From: Flavisolibacter ginsengisoli DSM 18119
Lineage (GTDB): Bacteria; Bacteroidota; Bacteroidia; Chitinophagales; Chitinophagaceae
NCBI RefSeq assembly: GCF_900129295.1
Contig: NZ_FQUU01000023.1
Location: forward strand, 1-64,000
Length of the DNA: 64,000 bases
Direction: 5' to 3'
Each line of letters begins with the position of its first letter. Within the stretch, counting starts at the first letter, position 1. Shown piece by piece: positions 53,495 to 62,803 of the stretch. Below the pieces are notes generated by a model that saw nothing but the letters and a program-made list of their open reading frames with translations, was not told the origin of the DNA and did no database searches. Position numbers and translations under genes: made by a program.

Positions 53495-54281
53495 TAAGAT
53501 CTCTATAGTTGTTGTTTGTAAAAATGAGGTCAATGCCATTGACCGGCTGCTGCAATCAGTACGATCAGTAACTGATGATATTGTTGTATATGATAATGGC
53601 AGCACAGATGGCACTGTAGCCTTGCTTCAGGATGCAGGTGTGCACCTACACCAGGGGCCATGGCTTGGTTTTGGAAAAACAAAAAGGGAGGCCGTAGCCC
53701 TGGCAAAACATGACTGGATATTAAGCCTGGATGCGGATGAGTCATTGGATGAAAAGTTGCAACAGGAATTAGAAGCATTGGATCTTCAAAATGAGAAGGA
53801 GGTTTTTGATGTGCCCTTTAAAAATTTCCTGGGTAACCGTCATTTAAAATGGGGCGAGTGGGGAGGAGATCATCATATCAGGTTATTCAACCGAAAGCAG
53901 GTGAATTGGAATGATGCAGTGGTGCACGAAGAATTGCTATTCCCTAAGGATACCAGCATCAGAAAACTAAAGGGAAGTATTCTTCACCACACTATGAAAG
54001 ACATGGCAGATTATAGCTATAAGATGGTGCAGTATGCCCTGCTCAATGCAGAGAAATATTTTGCGCAGGGAAAGCGCTCTGGATTTATAAAGACAAGGGT
54101 TTCACCTGCACTGGGTTTTTTTATGCATTACATTGTGCAACTGGGCTTCCTTGATGGCTGGCAAGGATATACTGCGGCACGCATGACAGCCTTTTATACT
54201 TTTTTAAAATATGCCCGATTACAGGAGCTTTGGGAAAATAAAGAAGGCTCAGCACTTGGGAATGCAAAAGACAGGGAATGA
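53487..54281 (+). CDS. Family 2 glycosyltransferase, WaaE/KdtX-like
   Basis: 264 residues, soluble with one possible C-terminal amphipathic part. GT-A motifs VVVCKNEVNAIDRLL, VYDNGSTDGT and the DxD-type LSLDADESLDE. The following GEWGGDHHIRLFNRKQVNW and the VHEEL motif are as in lipopolysaccharide core beta-1,4-glucosyltransferases of the WaaE/KdtX group. Acts on the inner face of the inner membrane, probably on core or O-antigen. ATG 53487 is used; a TTG directly before it also fits. Confidence 0.9.
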   Translation: MANKISIVVVCKNEVNAIDRLLQSVRSVTDDIVVYDNGSTDGTVALLQDAGVHLHQGPWLGFGKTKREAVALAKHDWILSLDADESLDEKLQQELEALDLQNEKEVFDVPFKNFLGNRHLKWGEWGGDHHIRLFNRKQVNWNDAVVHEELLFPKDTSIRKLKGSILHHTMKDMADYSYKMVQYALLNAEKYFAQGKRSGFIKTRVSPALGFFMHYIVQLGFLDGWQGYTAARMTAFYTFLKYARLQELWENKEGSALGNAKDRE

Positions 54282-54354
54282 AATATGGGTTTCTTAGCAT
54301 TCAATTCCAGCATGAATCTTTCGCCTTTTTGCATCAAATTTGCAGTCCAAAAGC

Positions 54355-54993
54355 ATGACGAACTTTATTCCCATATTTCCGCTTGGCATTGTAGTATACC
54401 CGGGTGAGCAGCTCAACCTGCACATTTTTGAGCCCCGGTACAAGCAATTGATACAGGAATGCTATAAGGAAAAAAAGTTCTTCGGTATTCCTTCGGTAAT
54501 AGATAACCGCATGCAGGATTATGGCACACTGGTAGGCATAACCGAAATTTCCCATGTGGACGAGAATGGCGAGATGGACATCAAGACCCGCGGAGATAAA
54601 GTATTTCGTGTGTTGGAAGTTATCAAGGAAGTGCCTGATAAATTGTACAGCGGGGCTATTGTCAATTATCCGCCAAATAACGAAACAGGCAGTGCGGAAG
54701 TGATGCGCAGGGTAGTGAACAGCATCAGGGAATTATTTAAGATGCTCAAGGTGGAAAAGGATTTTAATAAACCTGATGAAGAATTAAACATATATGATAT
54801 CGCCCATCATGTAGGCATGTCATTGCAGGAAGAGTACGAATTGCTGGGATTAATGCATGAAAGACAACGGCAGGAATACCTTAAGCGTCACCTCACCCGT
54901 GTCATTCCTATGGTGGCTCAAATGGAGTCACTGAAAGAAAAAGTGAAACTGAACGGGCACTTTAAAAACCTTTCCTCCTTCAACTTTGAATAA
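54355..54993 (+). CDS. Lon protease substrate-binding (LAN-like) domain protein
   Basis: 212 residues from ATG 54355: FIPIFPLGIVVYPGEQLNLHIFEPRYKQLI is the start of the Lon N-terminal substrate-binding domain, followed by GTLVGITEISHVDENGEMDIKTRG and a helical C-terminal part (YELLGLMHERQRQEYLKRHLTRVIP). No ATPase or protease domain, so it is a stand-alone domain protein of unknown role; typical of Bacteroidota and others. A TTG five codons earlier is possible. Confidence 0.92.
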   Translation: MTNFIPIFPLGIVVYPGEQLNLHIFEPRYKQLIQECYKEKKFFGIPSVIDNRMQDYGTLVGITEISHVDENGEMDIKTRGDKVFRVLEVIKEVPDKLYSGAIVNYPPNNETGSAEVMRRVVNSIRELFKMLKVEKDFNKPDEELNIYDIAHHVGMSLQEEYELLGLMHERQRQEYLKRHLTRVIPMVAQMESLKEKVKLNGHFKNLSSFNFE

Positions 54994-55093
54994 CCAGTTT
55001 TCGGTTGCCACTTATTCATTTGCTTTTAATGATGCGCCATTCTTCCTAATTTAGGCGCTTAACTAAGATTAACTCATTTCGCAGATACCTTAC

Positions 55094-55819
55094 ATGAATA
55101 CTATTTGCCTGGACTTTGGAAATACGCGTCTGAAAGCAGCCTTCTTTCAAGAAGACAGGCTGAAAGAAGTGACCATTCTGGATGCTAATGTGCATGACCA
55201 TTTAAAGCAGCTCATTGAACAATTCAAGCCCGAAAGGTCTATTCTTTCCTCTGTCATTAATCACGATCCTTCAATTGAGCAACTATTGGCAACAACTACC
55301 AGGTATCATAAGCTGAGTAATGTTTCCAAAATTCCCTTCACCATTCCAGTGGGTAAGCCGGAGACTGTTGGTGCAGACAGGTTAGCTATCTGTGCCGCAT
55401 CAGTTTATTTATTTCCCAAGCAAAACAACCTTGCCATTGGATTAGGATCTTGCATCACATTCAATTTTATTAACCAGCATCATGAATTCCTGGGTGGCTC
55501 CATATCGCCGGGAATGGAGATGCGGTTCAGGGCTATGCACCAATTCACTGCGCGCCTGCCATTGGTGGAAGCTGATTGGAATGTGCCTTTAATTGGATAT
55601 GATACGAAGACAAACCTCCAGTCTGGCGTGGTTTTGGGCATGGCTGCCGAGATTGATGGAATGATTGAATTATATGAAAAAAGGTATGGGAACTTTAACG
55701 TGCTTTTAACCGGGGGTGATATACGAATATTTGAGCCCCATTTGAAAAATAAGATATTTGCAGACCCTGAATTAATTTTTAAAGGTCTGTATGCAATTAG
55801 CCAAATCAATAATGCTTAA
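55094..55819 (+). CDS. coaX: Type III pantothenate kinase
   Basis: 241 residues: CLDFGNTRLKAAFF (phosphate-binding loop), the general base Asp in VGADRLAICAA, and GGSISPGMEMRFRAMHQFTARLPLVE. The usual second phosphate motif D-x-GTAxTxD reads GLGSCITFNFI here, with both Asp positions changed, though the rest of the fold is intact. First step of coenzyme A synthesis. It overlaps the next gene (OMP) by 8 bp, and lptC follows, a coaX-OMP-lptC order I associate with this group. Confidence 0.92.
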   Translation: MNTICLDFGNTRLKAAFFQEDRLKEVTILDANVHDHLKQLIEQFKPERSILSSVINHDPSIEQLLATTTRYHKLSNVSKIPFTIPVGKPETVGADRLAICAASVYLFPKQNNLAIGLGSCITFNFINQHHEFLGGSISPGMEMRFRAMHQFTARLPLVEADWNVPLIGYDTKTNLQSGVVLGMAAEIDGMIELYEKRYGNFNVLLTGGDIRIFEPHLKNKIFADPELIFKGLYAISQINNA

Positions 55820-57167
55820 GAGTTCGGCAGTGGGTTTGAAGGCATTGGTCTCTGTTCTTTTTCTTTCGCCATTAATGGGATCTGCGCAAAGCAACTCTCC
55901 TTATTCACGTTATGGATTAGGCGACCTTTTTCCCAACAGTAATATGACTACAAGAGGCATGGGAGGTATATCCGCCGGTTATGCCGATGTCATCTCTGTT
56001 AACTTCAGCAATCCAGCATCTTATTCCAGCTTTTATGCATTGAAGGAAAAGACCTCAAGCAAATTGCAATATGGAAGGGTTATACTGGATGCAGGCCTCA
56101 ACCTGGAGAATCGTACCATCTCTGCACCTAATACTCCTCAAAGCTTTACATCTTCGGATGCTTACTTTTCTTATCTAAGCGTGGGCTTACCTCTTCGAAG
56201 AAACTGGGGACTGAGCTTTGGCTTGCGTCCTTTGTCAAGAGTAAGCTATAAGATCAACCGCAATGAGCGTTTATTGGATCCCGTTACCAATCTTCCCATT
56301 GACAGTGCATTGACCGTTTTCAGCGGATCGGGTGGAACCTTTCTTCCTTCAATCGGCACTGGTGTAGGTTTTGGCAACTTTAGTATTGGTGTCAATGCAG
56401 GTTACCTTTTTGGAACGAAAGAATTAAATACACGCAGGGCACTGGCCAATGATTCTGTTCATTATAAAGCTTCAGAGCATAGCACCAATTATTCCTTCGG
56501 CAGCCTTTTTTATGATGCCGGTGTTCAATACCTCGTTAAATTCAAAGGCAATCGTTATTTACGCCTGGGCGCTTCGGGCAACTGGAAGCAAACCATAAAG
56601 GGATCGCAGGATGTGACCCGCCAGACATTTACCCTGGGAAATGCCGGGGAAACGATTCAAATAGACAGTGTATATAAACAAAACGATATAAAAGGACAGG
56701 TGATCTATCCTTCTTCTTACACTGCAGGTTTTGTTTATAACTCTTATGAAACAGATGGAAGAGGTTACCTGCTGGGTGTGGATTATACTACCAGCAAATG
56801 GAGTGAGTACCGATTTTTTGGCCAACCTGACCAGGTGCAGGATAACTGGAAATTAAAGGCAGGTGGACAATTCAACCCTAAAGCTTCTACCAATTATTTC
56901 AGCCGCATTACATACCGCCTGGGCTTTTCTGTAGGGCAGGATTATATTAAGGTAGATAACAAGCTGCCTACATTCGGCACATCTGCAGGATTGGCATTAC
57001 CCATTCGTACAAGCCGCCTGGCACCCAATCAATACAACGCCATCAACATTTCTCTTGAGTACCTGAAAAGAGGAAATAAGGACAACGCTTTGAAAGAAAA
57101 CGTATTCCGTTTTTCTGTTGGGTTCAACTTCACCGATCTTTGGTTTGTCAAGCGCAAGTATGAGTAA
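55812..57167 (+). CDS. Outer-membrane beta-barrel protein, FadL/OmpP1-like
   Basis: 451 residues from ATG 55812; signal peptide to about residue 25 (VLFLSPLMGSAQ), then SNSPYSRYGLGDLFPNSNMTTRGMGGISAGYADVISVNFSNPASYSS, the start pattern of FadL/TodX-like or PorV-like barrels in Bacteroidota. C terminus ends with strand FRFSVGFNFTDLWFVKRKYE. May take up hydrophobic molecules. Conserved place between coaX and lptC suggests an envelope assembly or transport role. Confidence 0.82.
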   Translation: MLKSSAVGLKALVSVLFLSPLMGSAQSNSPYSRYGLGDLFPNSNMTTRGMGGISAGYADVISVNFSNPASYSSFYALKEKTSSKLQYGRVILDAGLNLENRTISAPNTPQSFTSSDAYFSYLSVGLPLRRNWGLSFGLRPLSRVSYKINRNERLLDPVTNLPIDSALTVFSGSGGTFLPSIGTGVGFGNFSIGVNAGYLFGTKELNTRRALANDSVHYKASEHSTNYSFGSLFYDAGVQYLVKFKGNRYLRLGASGNWKQTIKGSQDVTRQTFTLGNAGETIQIDSVYKQNDIKGQVIYPSSYTAGFVYNSYETDGRGYLLGVDYTTSKWSEYRFFGQPDQVQDNWKLKAGGQFNPKASTNYFSRITYRLGFSVGQDYIKVDNKLPTFGTSAGLALPIRTSRLAPNQYNAINISLEYLKRGNKDNALKENVFRFSVGFNFTDLWFVKRKYE

Positions 57168-57735
57168 GAATGTATTGAGCAACTTCATTATAAAACAGGC
57201 AGCCTTTTTCTGGGGCTGCCTGTTCCTTTTTGGCTGTGAAAATTCACAGCGGGCGCTCAATGAATGGAAAGAGAAGAAAGAGATGGTAGAAGAAGCAAAG
57301 AATATTCAAAGCTACTTTAGCCAGGGTGGCCAATTGCGTTCTCTCCTTACAGCTCCGGTGATGTTGCGTTATAGCAGGGACACAGCTTACGTAGAGTTTC
57401 CCAAAACACTTCGGATGGTGTTTTATGACAGCCTGGGCAAAGAACAAAGCCGCCTCGATGCACATTATGGCAAATACATGGAGACCCTCAATAAGGCCTA
57501 CCTCCGTGACAGCGTGGTAGTGGCCAATGCCACCGGCGACACCCTATGGACACCAGACCTTTGGTGGGACCAGAATACACAACGGTTTTATACTGATAAA
57601 AAAGTCCGCATCTACCGCAAGGGCGACAGGATCTATGGTGGACTGGGATTGGAAGCTAAACAAGACCTCAGCGATATCCTTATCAGGCAACCTACAGGTG
57701 TTGTGAATGTGCCGGATAGTATGTCTGCGCAATAA
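57160..57735 (+). CDS. lptC: LPS export ABC transporter periplasmic protein LptC
   Basis: 191 residues from ATG 57160, overlapping the OMP by 8 bp. One N-terminal membrane helix with a lipobox-like LFLFGC, then the LptC beta-jellyroll: LLTAPVMLRYSRDTAYVEFPKTLRMVFYDSLGKEQSRLDAHYGKY and DTLWTPDLWWDQNTQRFYTDKKVRIYRKGDRIYGGLGLEAKQDLSDI. It passes lipopolysaccharide from LptBFG to LptA. The lipoprotein-like form with Cys is common in Bacteroidota. Confidence 0.9.
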   Translation: MSKNVLSNFIIKQAAFFWGCLFLFGCENSQRALNEWKEKKEMVEEAKNIQSYFSQGGQLRSLLTAPVMLRYSRDTAYVEFPKTLRMVFYDSLGKEQSRLDAHYGKYMETLNKAYLRDSVVVANATGDTLWTPDLWWDQNTQRFYTDKKVRIYRKGDRIYGGLGLEAKQDLSDILIRQPTGVVNVPDSMSAQ

Positions 57736-57856
57736 ACTGCTTGTTTATTGTATCCAAATCTTAATTACATAATATGATCGAGATCCATTGCAGGCTGCAA
57801 TTAAGGACTGATTATTTATATATAAACTAATATCTGCAAGTTCTTAAAAAAGTACT

Positions 57857-57864
57857 TATTTTTG
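57857..57864 (+). promoter_or_regulatory. Promoter box of the YefM/YoeB pair, inside a GTAC inverted repeat
   Basis: TATTTTTG matches TAnnTTTG, 17 bases ahead of the antitoxin ATG. It is framed by AGTAC (57852-57856) and GTACC (57864-57868), an inverted repeat that could be the antitoxin operator. Confidence 0.45.
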
Positions 57865-57881
57865 TACCTAAAGTAGTGCAT

Positions 57882-58136
57882 ATGAAAGTTGTAAATTATT
57901 CTGAGTTCCGCAATAACCTTGCTGAAAACTTAAATATGGTCAATGAAGATCGTGAGATCGTAGTTGTTTCCCGAACAAAAGGGAAAAATGTTGTGGTAAT
58001 GGACTTAGATGATTACAATGCTATCCAGGAAACGTTGCATCTCACAAGTACAGCGGCTAACTACAAACGGCTGACGGATGCTATTGCTGAAATGAATGCA
58101 GGAGGAGGGAAGAAAAGAAAACTTATAGATAAATAA
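57882..58136 (+). CDS. YefM/Phd-family antitoxin
   Basis: 84 residues from ATG 57882 (a GTG two codons upstream is less likely). MKVVNYSEFRNNLAENLNMVNEDREIVVVSRTKGKNVVVMDLDDYNAIQETLHL is the YefM/Phd DNA-binding and dimer domain; the rest is an extended toxin-binding tail. Neutralises the YoeB toxin and represses the promoter. Stop and next start are 2 bp apart. Confidence 0.95.
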   Translation: MKVVNYSEFRNNLAENLNMVNEDREIVVVSRTKGKNVVVMDLDDYNAIQETLHLTSTAANYKRLTDAIAEMNAGGGKKRKLIDK

Positions 58137-58138
58137 GT

Positions 58139-58399
58139 ATGGATCTTGTTTTTCAAACAAACGCCTGGGAAGACTATATATATTGGCAGCAACACGATAA
58201 AAAAATACTATGCAGGATCAACGATCTTATCAAAGATTGCCTAAGATCCCCTTTTAAAGGTATTGGTAAACCTGAACCCTTGAAAGGAGATTTTGCCGGT
58301 TGTTGGAGTAGGCGTATTACAGATGAACACCGGTTAGTTTATATGATTCACCACAGCAATCTACACATCCTGCAATGTCGATTTCATTACAGTTCCTAG
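58139..58399 (+). CDS. yoeB: YoeB-family mRNA-cleaving toxin
   Basis: 86 residues: YIYWQQHDKKILCRINDLIKD, GIGKPEPLKGDFAGCWSRRITDEHRLVYMI and the terminal CRFHYSS, which carry the Glu, Arg and His-Tyr residues of the YoeB RNase centre. It cuts mRNA in the ribosomal A site. Appears intact. Confidence 0.95.
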   Translation: MDLVFQTNAWEDYIYWQQHDKKILCRINDLIKDCLRSPFKGIGKPEPLKGDFAGCWSRRITDEHRLVYMIHHSNLHILQCRFHYSS

Positions 58400-58527
58400 T
58401 CTGAATCCTATTTAATCAATGCCTGGTAAAGCATTGATATTTTACTTTTTATAGATACAAATTCCCCGGCCTTAAATTGGGGCCAAACAAGAAACACAAC
58501 AATCGGTAATGATCAACCTCTTCCTGT

Positions 58528-58571
58528 GCTAAACTTTTTGGCAAACAGATTGCTAAATAATTTAGTTTAGC
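58528..58571. promoter_or_regulatory. Palindromic operator candidate upstream of dinB
   Basis: Inverted repeat GCTAAACT (58528-58535) and AGTTTAGC (58564-58571), plus a near-perfect palindrome CTAAATAATTTAG (58553-58565) inside. The right arm ends 8 bp before the dinB ATG, well placed for repression. LexA-type or other damage-responsive control is plausible, but the site is not a known LexA box. Confidence 0.45.
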
Positions 58572-58578
58572 AGCGGAT

Positions 58579-59730
58579 ATGAAGGAGAACGAACGTACCA
58601 TAGCACACTATGATCTTGATGCCTTCTTTGTAAATGTAGAATGCCTGAAAAACCCTTCACTCAAAGGGAAGCCCTTAATGGTGGGAGGCAAGAGCGACAG
58701 GGCAGTAGTGGCGGCCTGCAGCTACGAGGCCCGCAAATTCGGTATCCGTTCTGCCATGCCTATGAAGCTGGCCCGCAGGCTTTGTCCGCAGGCAATGATC
58801 ATTAGCGGTGATATGGAATCCTACAGTTATTATTCCCGCCTGGTCACGGATGTGATCCGTGACAACGTTCCCCAGTTTGAAAAAGCCAGTGTGGATGAAT
58901 TTTATGTAGACCTCACAGGAATGGACCGGTTCTTCGGTTCCCGCAGCTTCAGCCAGGATCTGAGAAGTAAAGTGACCAAAGAAACCGGACTCCCTATCTC
59001 TAACGGCATGGCTGCCAATAAACTGGTCAGCAAGGTGGCTACGGACGAGGCCAAACCCAATGGGCAACTGGTCATTCCTTTCGGAAATGAAAAAAGGTTC
59101 CTGGCGCCTTTGGCTATTGAAAAATTGCCCATGGCAGGTCCTAAAACCACAGAATTATTAAGGCAGATGGGCGTGGTAAAGATCAAGACGCTAAGCGAAA
59201 TACCCGTGGAGATGATGGAAAACCTGATGGGTAAGCCGGGTATAGAACTTTGGCGCCGTGCCAATGGTATTGACGAATCACCCGTGGTGCCCTATAGCGA
59301 GCAAAAAAGCATCAGTACTGAAAGTACTTTTGAATCTGACACCATTGATATCCGCTTTTTGCAGGCAAAGCTGGTGCAAATGACCGAAAAGATCGCTTTT
59401 GAGCTGCGCCAGCAAAACAAATTGACAGGCTGCGTCACCGTCAAGATCCGTTATTCCGATTTTAATACAGTTACTAAGCAATGTACCATAGCCTACACCG
59501 CCCTTGACCACTTGCTACTGCAAACCGTCAAAGAATTGTTCAGCAAACTCTATGACCGCCGCCTCCTGGTACGGTTGATCGGTGTTCGGTTCACCCACCT
59601 TGTGCCGGGCAATTACCAGATCAGCCTGTTTGACGATACAGACGACCTGATCAGGCTGTACCAGGAAATAGATAAGCTCAATGGCCGCTTTGGGCGCTAC
59701 CTCATTATGAGGGCCAGTGGATTTCTATAA
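58579..59730 (+). CDS. dinB: DNA polymerase IV (Y-family)
   Basis: 383 residues. Palm residues in AHYDLDAFFVNVE and SVDEFYVDLTG (catalytic Asp-Glu, with DEF in place of the more usual DEA), helix-hairpin-helix thumb MAGPKTTELLRQMGV, little-finger domain, and QISLF near residue 350, a beta-clamp binding motif. It bypasses damaged DNA with low fidelity. It lies 9 bp upstream of a DnaE-type gene. Confidence 0.94.
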   Translation: MKENERTIAHYDLDAFFVNVECLKNPSLKGKPLMVGGKSDRAVVAACSYEARKFGIRSAMPMKLARRLCPQAMIISGDMESYSYYSRLVTDVIRDNVPQFEKASVDEFYVDLTGMDRFFGSRSFSQDLRSKVTKETGLPISNGMAANKLVSKVATDEAKPNGQLVIPFGNEKRFLAPLAIEKLPMAGPKTTELLRQMGVVKIKTLSEIPVEMMENLMGKPGIELWRRANGIDESPVVPYSEQKSISTESTFESDTIDIRFLQAKLVQMTEKIAFELRQQNKLTGCVTVKIRYSDFNTVTKQCTIAYTALDHLLLQTVKELFSKLYDRRLLVRLIGVRFTHLVPGNYQISLFDDTDDLIRLYQEIDKLNGRFGRYLIMRASGFL

Positions 59731-59739
59731 ACTATAATT

Positions 59740-62676
59740 ATGTACCTCAACTGCAAAACGTATTATTCATACCGCTATGGTACTTTCAGCACAGCCCAAC
59801 TGGTTACGGAAGGACTGGAAATGGGTGCCGCATCCCTGGCCCTCACCAATATCAACAGCACCCAGGACACCTGGGAGTTTTATAGCCTTTGTCTGGATGC
59901 CGGGATTAAGCCGGTATTAGGCTGCGAGGTCAGGAATGGAGATGTTTTTCTTTACTTGCTGCTGGCTAAAAATATACCCGGACTTCGGGAGATCAATAGC
60001 TTTCTGAGCCTTCATTTACAGACTGTAATGCCATTTCCGGGAATACCTTCTTTATCCGGAAATGTTTGGGTCATCTATCCCCTTGGCGCCAAAGCTCCCA
60101 ATCAACTGAGCACCAATGAACTGATAGGGGTGCAACCCTCAGAGGTCAACAAGTTGTTTACTATGGATATCTCGGTTCACTCACATAGATTCGTCATCCG
60201 CCAGCCTGTTACCTATAAGGATAAGAAAGGTTTTAACCTGCATCGCTTATTGAGGGCTATAGATAAGAATATTCTCCTCAGTAAGCAGACCAGTGACCAG
60301 GTGGCTGCAGAAGGTGAGATGTTTCTATCCCCCGCTAAAATACTGGATGCTTTTGGTCGCTACCCCGCCATTGTAACAAATACCCTTCAGGTCATTGACA
60401 GCTGCTCTTATTCTATTGACCTGAAGGCAGATAAGAACAAAAAGATCTTTACTTCTTCACTTGCAGCCGATAAAGCCTTGCTGGAAAAGCTGGCCAAAGA
60501 TGGCATGAGAAGCCGCTACGGCAGTAATAAAGAAGCCCATAAAAGAGTAAGAAAAGAACTGGAGATCATTGACAAACTTGGTTTCAATGCGTACTTCCTG
60601 GTTACCTGGGATATCATCCGGTATGCCCAGAGCCGTGGTTTTTACCATGTGGGCAGGGGTAGTGGGGCCAATTCCATAGTGGCATTTTGTCTCCAGATCA
60701 CCGATGTGGATCCCATTGAGCTGGACTTGTATTTTGAACGTTTTCTTAACCCCTATAGGGCATCTCCACCCGATTTTGATATTGACTTCAGCCACCGCGA
60801 CCGGGATGAGGTAATAGATTATGTTTTCAAGCGCTATGGGAGCGATCATGTGGCCCTCCTGGGAATGGTGAGCACCTTTAAACACGATGCAATTATCAGG
60901 GAACTGGGAAAGGTATTTGGCCTGCCCAAACAGGAAATAGATGGCCTTGTATCCAACCCCCTGGCTAATTTTAAAGAAGATAAGATCCAGCAATACATCA
61001 TTAGCTACGGAGCACTCCTCCAGGGGTTTCCCAATTATGCCAGCATACATCCCGGTGGCATGTTGATCAGTGAAGAGCCTATTACACAATATACGGCCCT
61101 CATTATGCCGCCTAAAGGTTTTGCTACGGCGCAAATAGATATGTTCACCGCGGAAGATATCGGGCTTTATAAGATCGATATCCTTTCGCAGCGGGGGCTT
61201 GGCCATATCAAGGAAGCCATTCAACTGGTTAGGGAAAATAAGGGGTTGAGCGTGGACATACACGCCATCGAGCAGTTCAAAAAAGACCCCCAGGTAGCTC
61301 AAAAGATCAAAAAAGCAGATACCATTGGCTGCTTTTATATTGAAAGTCCTGCCATGCGGCAGCTGCTGATCAAATTGCGGTGCAGCGATTACCTGACCCT
61401 GGTGGCCGCTTCTTCCATAATACGCCCCGGTGTGGCCCAGTCAGGAATGATGCGGCAATACATCTCCCGCTTTCACCAACCTGATAGCTTCGAATACCTG
61501 CACCCTAAAATGAAGGAGCTGCTTGAAGAGACTTATGGAGTAATGGTGTACCAGGAAGATGTGATCAAGGTTGCCCACCATTTTGCAGGTATTGATATGG
61601 GTGAAGCGGATATCCTGCGCCGGGCCATGAGTGGCAAATACAGGGGCCATGATGGCTTTGACAAGATCAAGGAAAGGTTTTTTGCCAACTGTCGCAGCTT
61701 TGGCTATCCTGATGCTATCACTGAAGAAGTATGGCGTCAGATCCAAAGCTTTGGAGGCTATTCATTCTCTAAAGCTCATTCGGCATCCTTTGCCGTTGAG
61801 AGTTACCAGAGCCTTTACCTCAAGACATATTTCCCATTGGAGTTCATGGTTGCCGTTATCAATAACGAAGGCGGGTTTTACAATCGCGAGCTCTATTTTC
61901 ACGAGCTGCGCAGGGCAGGTGGACATGTGGAAGCACCCTGTGTCAATAGGAGTGATTATTTCACCAATATCAGGGGTAAGGAAGTGTTTATCGGCCTGCG
62001 TCTGATCAAAGGGTTGCAGGCCGATGTGGCCAGCCGTTTACTGGAAGAAAGAGAAGCTAATGGTCCTTTTACTGGTTTACAGGACCTGATGACCCGCACT
62101 GCTATAGGTATAGAGCAACTGAACCTGTTGGTACGTATAGGCGCCCTGCGCTTTACAGGCAAGAATAAAAAGCAATTGTTGTGGGAGGCCAATTTCCTGC
62201 AGAAGAGAGTAAAGGAACATAACAAGATCAGGGAAGCACTGTTTGAAGACAAACCACTGGAGTTTACCCTGCCCGAACTACACCATACTTCTTTGGAAGA
62301 CGCCCTGGATGAAATAGAATTGCTTGATTACCCTCTTTGCAGTCGCTTTGACCTGGCTGAGCTGGATAACAACCGCTTTGTTACAGTATCACAATTGCCT
62401 TCTCTTGTAGGAAAAGAAGTGGAGATAGCAGGTGCTTATGTGACGGTGAAATATGTACGTACTATCAAAAAAGAGATCATGCATTTTGGAACCTTTATAG
62501 ACTGCAATGGCGATTGGCTGGATACGGTTCATTTCCCGGATACCACACGCCGCTATCCCCTCCAGGGAGTAGGGGTTTATTGGATGAAAGGGAGGGTGGT
62601 TGATGATTTTGGCGCCTATAGCATAGAAGTAAAGGAGTTGAAGAAGATAGGTATGAAAAAGGACCAGCTTGCCTGA
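59740..62676 (+). CDS. DnaE-type polymerase III alpha subunit, damage-tolerance paralogue
   Basis: 978 residues, shorter than replicative DnaE (about 1160-1200). The C-family core is intact: PPDFDIDFSHRDRDEV with the metal-binding Asp pair, LYKIDILSQRGLGHIKEAI with the third Asp, QEDVIKVAH, and SFSKAHSASFAVESYQSLYLK. The N-terminal PHP domain starts LNCKTYYSYRYGT where active PHP has His-x-His, so metal binding is probably lost. C-terminal OB-fold present (EVEIAGAYVTVKYVRT). Paired with dinB, it resembles DnaE2/ImuC cassettes for mutagenic bypass rather than bulk replication. Confidence 0.9.
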   Translation: MYLNCKTYYSYRYGTFSTAQLVTEGLEMGAASLALTNINSTQDTWEFYSLCLDAGIKPVLGCEVRNGDVFLYLLLAKNIPGLREINSFLSLHLQTVMPFPGIPSLSGNVWVIYPLGAKAPNQLSTNELIGVQPSEVNKLFTMDISVHSHRFVIRQPVTYKDKKGFNLHRLLRAIDKNILLSKQTSDQVAAEGEMFLSPAKILDAFGRYPAIVTNTLQVIDSCSYSIDLKADKNKKIFTSSLAADKALLEKLAKDGMRSRYGSNKEAHKRVRKELEIIDKLGFNAYFLVTWDIIRYAQSRGFYHVGRGSGANSIVAFCLQITDVDPIELDLYFERFLNPYRASPPDFDIDFSHRDRDEVIDYVFKRYGSDHVALLGMVSTFKHDAIIRELGKVFGLPKQEIDGLVSNPLANFKEDKIQQYIISYGALLQGFPNYASIHPGGMLISEEPITQYTALIMPPKGFATAQIDMFTAEDIGLYKIDILSQRGLGHIKEAIQLVRENKGLSVDIHAIEQFKKDPQVAQKIKKADTIGCFYIESPAMRQLLIKLRCSDYLTLVAASSIIRPGVAQSGMMRQYISRFHQPDSFEYLHPKMKELLEETYGVMVYQEDVIKVAHHFAGIDMGEADILRRAMSGKYRGHDGFDKIKERFFANCRSFGYPDAITEEVWRQIQSFGGYSFSKAHSASFAVESYQSLYLKTYFPLEFMVAVINNEGGFYNRELYFHELRRAGGHVEAPCVNRSDYFTNIRGKEVFIGLRLIKGLQADVASRLLEEREANGPFTGLQDLMTRTAIGIEQLNLLVRIGALRFTGKNKKQLLWEANFLQKRVKEHNKIREALFEDKPLEFTLPELHHTSLEDALDEIELLDYPLCSRFDLAELDNNRFVTVSQLPSLVGKEVEIAGAYVTVKYVRTIKKEIMHFGTFIDCNGDWLDTVHFPDTTRRYPLQGVGVYWMKGRVVDDFGAYSIEVKELKKIGMKKDQLA

Positions 62677-62803
62677 TTAAACTCCATTTAGTCAATCACT
62701 TAGACAATGTAACCGCTTTAACAATTAGATAGTAATATTTCCAGGAAATGCAAGGTCTATTATCCTGAATCTCCGCCTGTCGGAATTAATTAAAAAGAAC
62801 AAA

